Positions 1-5,059 of a stretch of DNA of 5,110 nucleotides are shown piece by piece. The notes under the pieces are model-generated. The model saw only the letters and a program-made list of their open reading frames with translations. It made no database searches and was not told the DNA's origin. Location of the stretch: positions 1 to 5,110 of the forward strand of contig JAYRWN010000171.1 of NCBI GenBank assembly GCA_041917975.1, given 5' to 3'. A program made the position numbers and the translations under genes. Source of the DNA: JAYRWN01 sp041917975 (GTDB lineage Bacteria > Bacteroidota > Bacteroidia > Chitinophagales > Saprospiraceae). Numbering within the stretch: position 1 is the stretch's first letter; every line of letters starts with the position of its first letter.

Positions 1-1503
1 GAAATTGTCGCCCAACGGGTGGATTCCATATTCAAAGCAAATCCGGGAAAAAACATCATCTCGGTGAGCCAAAATGATGGCAACTTCACCAATTGCACGT
101 GTGATGCATGCCGAGCCGTTGATGAACGGGAAGGCGCACCTTCGGGAAGTCTAATTTATTTTTTAAACAAATTGGCGGCCCGTTTTCCGGATAAGGAATT
201 CTCCACCCTGGCCTACCTCTACAGCATGCATCCACCCAAACACCTGAAACCCCTACCCAATGTCAACATCATGTTATGCGACATTGATTGTGACCGGGAA
301 GTTTCGCTCACCGAGAACGCTTCGGGTCAGGACTTTATGAAGGCTTTGCGTGGCTGGTCCGCCATCACCAAGAATATTTTTATCTGGGACTACGGCATTA
401 ATTTTGACAATTACGTTTCTCCCTTTCCTAACCTGCACATTCTGCAGGATAACATGCGCTTATTCAAACAGCACCATGCCACCATGCACTTTTCGCAAAT
501 TGCGAGCAGTCGCGGTGGGGACTTTGCCGAGTTGCGCAGTTACCTGGTGGCTAAACTGCTATGGAATCCGGACATAAATATTGACTCGGTGATGCAACAC
601 TTTCTGCACGGCTATTATGGCCCGGCAGCACCATTTATATACCAGTACATTAAAACCATGGAGGGCGCTTTATTGGGCAGCGGCGATCGGCTTTGGATTT
701 ATGACACACCGGTATCACTAAAAAAAGGCACGTTGCGGCCGGCATTACTGCGGCGTTACCAGGCCTTATTTGATGCTGCCGAAAAAACCGTCAAAGATAA
801 CCTCACCTATTTGGAGCGTGTGCAGCGCAGCCGACTTCCCCTGCAATATGCCGAATTAGAAATTGCCCGCAGTGAACCCGAAAAAGATTTTGTTGCCTTA
901 AATCAAAAATTGAACTTATTCGAGGAACGGGTGAAAAGATTTAAGATCCCCACGTTGAACGAACGGAACAATTCGCCGGTGGATTATTGCACCCTGTATC
1001 GCACCAGATATATGCCCAGGGAAGAAAAAAGCCTGGCTCTCGGTGCTAAAATAATTTATGATCAGCTCCCGGGCCAAAAATACCAGGTGCTGGGTCAAAC
1101 GGCCCTAACGGACGGATTGTTTGGCGGGTCCACTTTTGGCGAAAGCTGGGTGGGTTGGGAAGGCCAGGATGCCACTTTTACGGTAGATCTGGGCACACTA
1201 AAAACGGTGCAACGCGTGGAAACCGATTTTCTGCACCAATTGGGTGCCTGGATTTTGCTGCCCCAAAAAGTCACCTATAGTTATTCTTCCGATGGCATTA
1301 ATTTTACCCAGTGGAACACCGTGACCATTCCGGAAGACCGCTCACCGCAAGTAAAATTTGTCGGTATTTCCAGTGAATTAATTCAGCCCACCGCTTTGCG
1401 TTATATCAAAGTTGAAATTAGTGGCACCAAAATTTGCCCGGAATGGCATTATGGCGTCGGACATGCCTGTTGGTTTTTTGTGGATGAAATTTCTGTAAAT
1501 TAA
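1..1503 (+). CDS. DUF4838 domain protein with C-terminal F5/8 type C (discoidin-like) domain, 5'-truncated by window edge
   Basis: The frame is open from base 1 (first codons read EIVAQRV), so the GTG at 19 is probably internal and the gene starts upstream. 500 codons are visible. The first ~220 residues match the DUF4838 family: ISVSQNDG followed by a Cys cluster (C-T-C-D-A-C, bases ~94-111), then GSLIYFLNKLAARFPDK, STLAYLYSMHPPKHLKPLPN, WDYGINFDNY, and LRSYLVAKLLWNPD followed by a YYGPAAP motif. A helical linker follows. From about base 1102 to the end, a discoidin-like beta-sandwich is suggested by ALTDGLFGG, WVGWEGQD, TVDLG, WILLPQKVTYSYSSDG and LRYIKVE. DUF4838 has no assigned reaction that I know of. 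Its usual neighbours are carbohydrate-active domains and the F5/8C domain usually binds glycans, so a secreted polysaccharide-related role is an inference. The signal peptide and N-terminal domain cannot be seen. The gene ends with TAA. Confidence 0.85.
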   Translation, partial: EIVAQRVDSIFKANPGKNIISVSQNDGNFTNCTCDACRAVDEREGAPSGSLIYFLNKLAARFPDKEFSTLAYLYSMHPPKHLKPLPNVNIMLCDIDCDREVSLTENASGQDFMKALRGWSAITKNIFIWDYGINFDNYVSPFPNLHILQDNMRLFKQHHATMHFSQIASSRGGDFAELRSYLVAKLLWNPDINIDSVMQHFLHGYYGPAAPFIYQYIKTMEGALLGSGDRLWIYDTPVSLKKGTLRPALLRRYQALFDAAEKTVKDNLTYLERVQRSRLPLQYAELEIARSEPEKDFVALNQKLNLFEERVKRFKIPTLNERNNSPVDYCTLYRTRYMPREEKSLALGAKIIYDQLPGQKYQVLGQTALTDGLFGGSTFGESWVGWEGQDATFTVDLGTLKTVQRVETDFLHQLGAWILLPQKVTYSYSSDGINFTQWNTVTIPEDRSPQVKFVGISSELIQPTALRYIKVEISGTKICPEWHYGVGHACWFFVDEISVN

Positions 1504-1615
1504 TACCCGAGTCCATGGAGCTTAACTTCCTGGCAGCCATACCATAATTCATGGTCCACATCTTTGTAATTATGAACGTTTTAAGTAATTAACTTTATTC
1601 AGCTACCTTTAGCCA
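1504..1615. other. Intergenic gap between the DUF4838 gene and the small membrane protein gene
   Basis: No gene is seen in this 112-bp stretch. It holds one small inverted repeat, ACCAT-aattc-ATGGT at 1541-1555, with a 5-bp stem and no U-tract, so it is not a convincing terminator. A TACCTTTA at 1604-1611 resembles the Bacteroidota -7 element (TAnnTTTG) but has no TTG at a suitable distance upstream. A promoter for the next gene is plausible here because the gap is larger than the downstream ones. Confidence 0.4.
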
Positions 1616-1954
1616 ATGGCCAGCGAAAAGAAACTGATCCTCATCAAAATTCTGCACACCATCATCTGGGTATTTTTTAATGTGGTGATTTTTTACATGT
1701 TGTATGCGGTCGTGGTGGGCAAACTGGATCACTGGCTTTGGATCGGTTATGGCTTGTTTTTATTAGAAGGACTGGTGTTGTATGTATATAATTATTATTG
1801 CCCGTTGACTATTTGGGCCCGGAAATATTCGGACTCATCCAGGGACAATTTTGATATCTACCTGCCGAATTGGTTGGCGAAATACAACAAATTAATTTAT
1901 ACGTCTATTTTAGGCGTCATCATCTTACTCACTATTTATCAGATCTTAAAATAA
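1616..1954 (+). CDS. Small integral membrane protein, three predicted TM helices, unknown function
   Basis: A 112-residue protein starting MASEKKLILIKILHTIIWVF. Three hydrophobic segments are visible at about residues 8-34, 38-60 and 92-111, with a hydrophilic loop of about 30 residues (ARKYSDSSRDNFDIYLPNW and following) between the second and third. Charge distribution suggests the N-terminus and this loop face the cytoplasm. A CPLTIW motif at residues 62-67, at the end of TM2, recalls the CPLT motif of DUF2784-type membrane proteins, but the resemblance is limited and I do not assign the family. The ATG at 1616 is the first good start and the hydrophobic segment follows at once; no Shine-Dalgarno sequence is seen. 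The stop lies 11 bp before the DUF2461 start, suggesting co-transcription. Gene reality is supported by the coherent membrane profile and the tight spacing. Confidence 0.75.
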   Translation: MASEKKLILIKILHTIIWVFFNVVIFYMLYAVVVGKLDHWLWIGYGLFLLEGLVLYVYNYYCPLTIWARKYSDSSRDNFDIYLPNWLAKYNKLIYTSILGVIILLTIYQILK

Positions 1955-1965
1955 TTTCAACCGTG

Positions 1966-2649
1966 ATGATTAATATTCATGCTTCCACTTTAGAATTTCT
2001 TCGTGAATTGGCCATACACAATAACCGGGCCTGGTTTGAACAACATAAATCCGATTATACCGCTGCATTATATGATGTTCAGGCGTTTGTGGACGCTTTG
2101 ATCCGGGAGATGAACACCCATGATGTGTTAGAGCCCACGACCGGCAAAGACAGTGTATTCCGCATCTATCGGGATGTGCGTTTTAGTAAAGATAAGACGC
2201 CCTATCATACGCGCTTTGCCTTAGGCTTACAACGGCTCGGTAAACAGCGGCGAGGAGGATATTATTTGCACCTTCAACCCGGAAATAGTTATTTAGCCTG
2301 TGGTTTTTTTGGCCCGGAACCCGCAGACCTAAAACGTATCCGTGATGATATTGCGGTCAATCATCACCAATGGCGTCAATTGCTGGAGCTTCCCGGCATC
2401 CTAAAAAATTTCGGCACCATGCAGGGTGAACAATTAATTACAGTGCCGCGGGGCTTTGATCCTGCCCATCCCGCCATCGATTTATTGCGGCATAAGGCGT
2501 TTATTTTCCGCCACGAATTTACGGATAAGGAGGTTATGGCCTCTGAATTTGTCCATCATGTCAGCGAACGATTTAGAAGCATCCGGCCATTTTTTGATTA
2601 TATGAGCGAAGTACTCACCACTAATCTGAATGGTGAGTCCATCCTTTAA
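1966..2649 (+). CDS. DUF2461 domain-containing protein (TIGR02453-like)
   Basis: A 227-residue protein matching DUF2461 along its whole length. Motifs seen: STLEFLRELAIHNNRAWFEQ (residues 7-26), FRIYRDVRFSKDKTPY (65-80), GGYYLHLQPGNSYLACG (97-113), then PRGFDPAHPAIDLLRHK and a C-terminal F-x-PFFDYM segment. The frame stays open back to an ATG at 1870, but that extension overlaps the preceding gene by 85 bp and its translation has no family similarity. The ATG at 1966 gives the normal family start and length, and lies 11 bp after the previous stop. A GTG sits directly before it at 1963. DUF2461 proteins are common in Bacteroidota and are probably cytosolic; the biochemical role is not established, so none is assigned. 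The short gap suggests translation coupled to the upstream membrane-protein gene. Confidence 0.9.
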   Translation: MINIHASTLEFLRELAIHNNRAWFEQHKSDYTAALYDVQAFVDALIREMNTHDVLEPTTGKDSVFRIYRDVRFSKDKTPYHTRFALGLQRLGKQRRGGYYLHLQPGNSYLACGFFGPEPADLKRIRDDIAVNHHQWRQLLELPGILKNFGTMQGEQLITVPRGFDPAHPAIDLLRHKAFIFRHEFTDKEVMASEFVHHVSERFRSIRPFFDYMSEVLTTNLNGESIL

Positions 2650-2690
2650 ATTCATAATAAACCGGATAGAAAATATCTATGAAATAATTC

Positions 2691-3395
2691 ATGATTCTGG
2701 AAAAATTACCGGCTGTTTTACTAATCATCACCGGGGGCTATTGGAGCGTTGCTTATGGAAAACTTCAGCGCCAGGCCGGAGTTGTGGCGACACTGGTGGC
2801 GCTGGTCATCTATGGCGGCGGAGGATGGACCGGATTAGGTATGCTCGGGTTATTCTTTGGAGGCTCCGTGTGGGCCACTTCCTGGAAAAAGGATCAAAAA
2901 AAGAAATTGGTCCATGATATTTGGGAACAACAGCGCAGTACCAGGCAAGTGCTGGCTAATGGTGGCGTAGCCGCTTTATGTGGCCTGGTTGGGATGATCT
3001 TTCCTGCGCAGGCCGGTTGGCTGATGCTGGCTATGGCCGGAGCATTTTCATCAGCAATTGGTGATACATTATCTTCTGAGTTGGGCACCCTGTATGGTCA
3101 AAAGTTTTTTGATGTAGTCAGTTGGCGGCAAGGAAAGCGCGGTGAAAATGGTGTGATCAGTTTTGAAGGTTTGGGAATAGGATTATTGGCCTCGGGAGCG
3201 ATAGCTGGCCTATTTTGTATTGGCCAGCAAGTTACTCAGCCATTCTTTGGAATTGTCCTGGCCGGATTGTTGGGAAATTTGACTGACTCCTGGTTAGGGG
3301 CTACACTTGAACGCCAAGGAGTAATCGGCAATAATGCCGTGAATTTTTTGAATACGTTAATCGGCGCAGCGATGGCGGTAGTTTTGGCCTATTAA
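2691..3395 (+). CDS. DUF92 family integral membrane protein (TMEM19 / VTE6-related)
   Basis: A 234-residue, very hydrophobic protein with about six predicted membrane segments and the DUF92 signatures in order: RSTRQVLANGG (82-92), AIGDTLSSELG (122-132, equivalent to the family's ATADTWASE-type motif), GENGVISFEGLG (about 151-162), GLLGNLTDSWLGATLE (192-207) and NNAVNF (214-219). The conserved Asp residues D125 and D199 lie in membrane-proximal motifs. The family includes plant VTE6, a phytyl-phosphate kinase, and human TMEM19; bacterial members are mostly uncharacterised, so an isoprenoid-phosphate kinase role is only a possibility. An in-frame TAA at 2685-2687 excludes any longer start, and the length is normal for the family. 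It lies 41 bp after the DUF2461 stop on the same strand. Its stop is 7 bp before the first hairpin of the repeat array, which may therefore form its 3' untranslated region. Confidence 0.9.
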   Translation: MILEKLPAVLLIITGGYWSVAYGKLQRQAGVVATLVALVIYGGGGWTGLGMLGLFFGGSVWATSWKKDQKKKLVHDIWEQQRSTRQVLANGGVAALCGLVGMIFPAQAGWLMLAMAGAFSSAIGDTLSSELGTLYGQKFFDVVSWRQGKRGENGVISFEGLGIGLLASGAIAGLFCIGQQVTQPFFGIVLAGLLGNLTDSWLGATLERQGVIGNNAVNFLNTLIGAAMAVVLAY

Positions 3396-3402
3396 TATCA
3401 GG

Positions 3403-3544
3403 CGACCCCATCGGCGTCGTATATCTTTTATATAAATTTTCTATAAAGATGGCATTCCCGCGGATGCTAAGGACACTATAATGTTTGTTTGAACCCGAAC
3501 GGTTCTAATCTTATTTAATGCAACGGATCAACGCACGACGCATA
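3403..3544. repeat. Array unit 1 (most degenerate copy)
   Basis: Hairpin A1 at 3403-3419 (CGACCCCATCGGCGTCG) has one C:C mismatch in its stem. B1 at 3452-3467 has a C-to-T change that keeps a T:G wobble. C1 at 3491-3505 (GAACCCGAACGGTTC) has lost its apex pair. The copy begins 7 bp after the DUF92 stop codon and is the most eroded of the set. Confidence 0.8.
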
Positions 3545-3686
3545 CGACCCCTTCAGGGTCGAATATTTATGACTTCTAATTATTCTATAAAGATGGCATC
3601 CCTTCAGGATGCTAAAGACACTATGATGTTTGTTTGAACCCGAAGGGTTCACATATTTATAGCAATAAACAGACAAACCCATTCAG
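3545..3686. repeat. Array unit 2
   Basis: A2 is at 3545-3561 (CGACCCCTTCAGGGTCG), B2 at 3596-3612 and C2 at 3636-3650. A2 carries the CTTCA loop otherwise seen in B hairpins, so it looks chimeric. The stretch from 3635 to 3706 is identical over 72 nt to 3778-3849 in units 3/4. Confidence 0.85.
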
Positions 3687-3713
3687 CGACCCCGTAGGGG
3701 TCGTACTTTTTTT
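3687..3713 (+). terminator. Hairpin A3 plus T-tract, intrinsic-terminator-like
   Basis: A 7-bp GC-rich stem with a 3-nt loop is followed three bases later by seven consecutive T residues. This is the copy of hairpin A that best fits a Rho-independent terminator on the + strand; other A copies have four or five T residues interrupted by C. Termination here would separate the DUF92 transcription unit from the transposase gene. It is equally a member of the repeat family, so terminator activity is an inference. Confidence 0.45.
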
Positions 3714-3829
3714 ACGGCAATTTTGAATAAGATGGCATTCCTGCAGGATGCTGTAAATGATCACATTGATGTATAAATGAACCCGAAGGGTTCACATATT
3801 TATAGCAATAAACAGACAAACCCATTCAG
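3687..3829. repeat. Array unit 3
   Basis: A3 is at 3687-3703 (perfect 7-bp stem, GTA loop) and is followed by TAC and seven T residues at 3707-3713. B3 is at 3735-3751 with a T:G wobble and a CTGCA loop. C3 is at 3779-3793. The C tail reads ACATATTTATA, a variant of the consensus shared with unit 2. Confidence 0.85.
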
Positions 3830-3950
3830 CGACCCCGTAGGGGTCGTACATCTTTTTACGCCAATTTTCAATAAAGATGGCATCCCTTCAGGATGCTAAA
3901 AACTACCATAATAAAGTATGATCGAACCCGAAGGATTCGCATCTTTATAG
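3830..3950. repeat. Array unit 4, interrupted after hairpin C by the transposase cassette
   Basis: A4 is at 3830-3846 (perfect), B4 at 3880-3896 (perfect) and C4 at 3923-3939. C4 carries an A in GGATTCG that breaks one stem pair. The tail GCATCTTTATA follows and then array similarity ends abruptly at about 3950. The same GGATTCG variant occurs only in C5 on the far side of the transposase gene. Confidence 0.85.
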
Positions 3951-4087
3951 ATTTTGAACCAACATACCGGTCATGTGGTACCGTCTGAGTTGTATTTATC
4001 GTATTTTATAGTCATTATTTAATATACTGCAAGTAAATATTCAATAATTTATAACATTTTTGAATTAATTTAAGACCACAATTCAAA
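3951..4087. other. AT-rich leader region of the transposase cassette
   Basis: Non-coding DNA of 137 bp without array repeats. A short GC-richer patch at 3966-3983 contains ACCGGT and GGTACC and could form only a 4-bp stem (CGGT/ACCG), which is too weak to call. No convincing Bacteroidota -7/-33 promoter pair was found. An inverted repeat lies at its end next to the start codon and is listed separately. Confidence 0.4.
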
Positions 4088-4088
4088 A
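4058..4088 (+). promoter_or_regulatory. Inverted repeat reaching the transposase start codon, possible translational control hairpin
   Basis: TTTTGAATT at 4058-4066 is the exact reverse complement of AATTCAAAA at 4080-4088, giving a 9-bp stem with a 13-nt loop. Its 3' arm covers the bases just before the ATG and includes the A of the start codon. If the mRNA starts upstream, the hairpin would hide the initiation site. IS200 elements are known to restrict transposase translation with a 5' UTR hairpin, so a similar role is reasonable. The stem is mostly A/T pairs and the region is AT-rich, so chance is possible. Confidence 0.35.
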
Positions 4089-4546
4089 TGGCTGGTACAT
4101 TTTCTCAAATATATATTCAGGTAGTATTTGCTGTAAAGGGCAGGGAGAGCTTAATTCACAGTTCATGGGAAGAGGACCTGCACAAATATATTAGCGGCAT
4201 AATTAGAAATAAAGAACAGAAATTGTTAGCTATTAATGGAATGCCGGACCACATACATTTATTAATAGGGATGAAGCCAAACTGTTGTTTATCAGATCTG
4301 GTACGAGAGATTAAGAAATCATCACATGAATTCATCAGAGAAAAGAAGTTTTCAAAATTCCGTTTTCAGTGGCAAGAAGGTTATGGCGCCTTTTCTTATA
4401 GTCACTCATCTTTAGATCAGGTTATTAATTATATTAACACTCAAAAAGAACACCATGAGAAGCAATCTTTTCGGGAAGAATACGAAAACTTATTGAAGAA
4501 ATTTAAGATTGATTTTAATCCTGAATACCTGTTTGAATGGTATTAA
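4088..4546 (+). CDS. tnpA: IS200/IS605-family single-domain (Y1 HUH) transposase TnpA
   Basis: A 152-residue protein, the normal length for TnpA, complete and without frameshift. Residues 51-61 (GMPDHIHLLIG) hold the HUH metal-binding pair H55 and H57. WQEGYGAFSYSHSSLDQVINYINTQKEHH (95-123, divided here as WQEGYGAFSYS and YINTQKEHH) contains the probable nucleophile Y115 and Q119 four residues later, the same spacing as Tyr127/Gln131 in IS608 TnpA. Family enzymes act as dimers on single-stranded DNA, recognising subterminal hairpins and joining DNA through a 5'-phosphotyrosine link. The ATG at 4088 gives the expected N-terminus (MAGTFSQIYIQVVFAVK). No Shine-Dalgarno sequence is seen. There is no accompanying tnpB. 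The gene is visibly richer in A+T than the upstream genes, consistent with a mobile origin. It lies within the hairpin array, whose repeats are candidate substrates. The TnpA assignment is firm; calling it a RAYT-like partner of the repeats is inferred from position. Confidence 0.93.
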   Translation: MAGTFSQIYIQVVFAVKGRESLIHSSWEEDLHKYISGIIRNKEQKLLAINGMPDHIHLLIGMKPNCCLSDLVREIKKSSHEFIREKKFSKFRFQWQEGYGAFSYSHSSLDQVINYINTQKEHHEKQSFREEYENLLKKFKIDFNPEYLFEWY

Positions 4547-4575
4547 TTAAATAAATCCTATCTATATTATTTCAC

Positions 4576-4628
4576 ATAACCCGATGGATTCGCATCTTTA
4601 TAACCATGCATCAACACAGGGAAGCATG
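4576..4628. repeat. Lone hairpin C5 and C-to-A spacer (remnant of the unit split by the cassette)
   Basis: C5 at 4576-4592 (ATAACCCGATGGATTCG) is imperfect and shares the GGATTCG variant with C4. The following spacer to A5 is 53 bp from C start to A start, the normal array distance. No A or B hairpin precedes it, as expected if it completes unit 4. Confidence 0.7.
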
Positions 4629-4771
4629 CGACCCCGTCGGGGTCATACATCTTTTACGTTAATTTTCTATAAAGATGGCATCCCTTCAGGATGCTCTACT
4701 ACTCTAATTACGTATGTTCGAACCCGACAGGTTCGCATCTTTATAACAATGCATCAACACAGGGAAGCATG
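4629..4771. repeat. Array unit 5
   Basis: A5 is at 4629-4645 (outermost pair lost, ending GGGGTCA), B5 at 4678-4694 (perfect) and C6 at 4719-4735 (CGAACCCGACAGGTTCG). Positions 4659-4759 are identical over 101 nt to 4947-5047 in unit 7. Confidence 0.88.
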
Positions 4772-4916
4772 CGACCCCGTCGGGGTCGTACATCTTTTAC
4801 TTGGAATTTTCTATAAAGATGCATCCCTTCAGGATGCTATTAACTACCATAATAACGTATGATCGAACCCCAAGGGTTCGCATCTTTATAACAATGCATC
4901 AACATCCGGAAGCATA
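4772..4916. repeat. Array unit 6
   Basis: A6 is at 4772-4788 (perfect, GTC loop), B6 at 4821-4837 and C7 at 4864-4880 (perfect 7-bp stem, CAA loop). One G is missing before B6 (AAAGATGCATCC instead of AAAGATGGCATCC). The B-to-C spacer resembles that of unit 4 rather than those of units 5 and 7. Confidence 0.88.
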
Positions 4917-5059
4917 CGACCCTGTCGGGGTCGTACATCTTTTGCATTAATTTTCTATAAAGATGGCATCCCTTCAGGATGCTCTACTACTCTAATTACG
5001 TATGTTCGAACCCGACAGGTTCGCATCTTTATAACAATGCATCAACATCCGGAAGCATG
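4917..5059. repeat. Array unit 7
   Basis: A7 is at 4917-4933 (CGACCCTGTCGGGGTCG, in which a C-to-T change leaves a T:G wobble pair), B7 at 4966-4982 and C8 at 5007-5023. Its central part duplicates unit 5, while its C-to-A spacer (ACATCCGGAAGCAT) matches unit 6. Confidence 0.88.

Larger units (their letters stand above)
3403..3950. repeat. Left tandem array of three-hairpin REP-like units (period ~143 bp), units 1-4
   Basis: This gene-free stretch is filled by four copies of a unit with hairpins A, B and C in that order. A starts at 3403, 3545, 3687 and 3830, giving steps of 142, 142 and 143 bp. Within a unit, A to B is about 48-51 bp, B to C about 39-44 bp and C to the next A about 51-54 bp. 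The stems are A = CGACCCC/GGGGTCG with a GTA or GTC loop, B = GCATCC/GGATGC with a CTTCA loop, and C = CGAACCC/GGGTTCG with a GAA loop. A and C are followed on the + strand by variants of CATCTTT(A/T)TA, and B is preceded by its reverse complement (TATAAAGATG). No open frame of credible coding character occurs. A cluster of REP-like elements is the best description; sequence drift is greatest in unit 1. Confidence 0.9.
3925..4602 (+). mobile_element. IS200-like transposase cassette bounded by 25-nt direct repeats (hairpin C plus tail)
   Basis: The repeats at 3925-3949 and 4578-4602 match at 24 of 25 positions and are 653 bp apart. Each is the 3' part of hairpin C plus GCATCTTTATA. Between them lie 138 bp of AT-rich non-coding DNA, the transposase gene and about 30 bp of trailing DNA. 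Joining the two repeats would put A4 and A5 146 bp apart, nearly the array period, so the cassette sits in phase within the array. There is no tnpB or iscB. The boundaries are inferred from where array similarity stops; true IS ends could lie inside or could be the hairpins themselves. Confidence 0.5.

Noticed and set aside
350..1098. Alternative open frames inside the DUF4838 gene (350-577 + and 916-1098 -)
   Set aside because: They lie within a well-supported coding region and have no recognisable features.
1604..1611. Bacteroidota -7 promoter element TACCTTTA before the small membrane protein gene
   Set aside because: It is one base from consensus and lies only 4 bp before the ATG. The nearest upstream TTG is about 37 bp away, too far for the usual 17-23 bp spacing.
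1870..1965. N-terminal extension of the DUF2461 gene
   Set aside because: It overlaps the upstream coding region in another frame, has no similarity to the family, and the ATG at 1966 gives the standard start.
2630..3088. Alternative open frames on both strands over the DUF92 gene (2630-2917 + and 2894-3088 -)
   Set aside because: They are shadow frames of a clear family member and show no domain features.
3690..3700. GTAG within hairpin A loops as an equivalent of the E. coli REP foot
   Set aside because: In E. coli the GTAG lies at the base of the hairpin. Here it is in the loop and varies (GTCG in units 5-7). The conserved foot is CATCTTT(A/T)TA.
3950..4087. omega-RNA or HEARO-type guide RNA next to the transposase
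   Set aside because: No TnpB or IscB gene is present, and the leader shows no structured GC-rich RNA.
4584..4862. 92-codon open frame on the + strand in the right array
   Set aside because: It runs through the tandem hairpins, and its translation repeats segments such as IFYKDG because the DNA repeats. It has no domain character and would not stay in frame with a 143-145 bp period.
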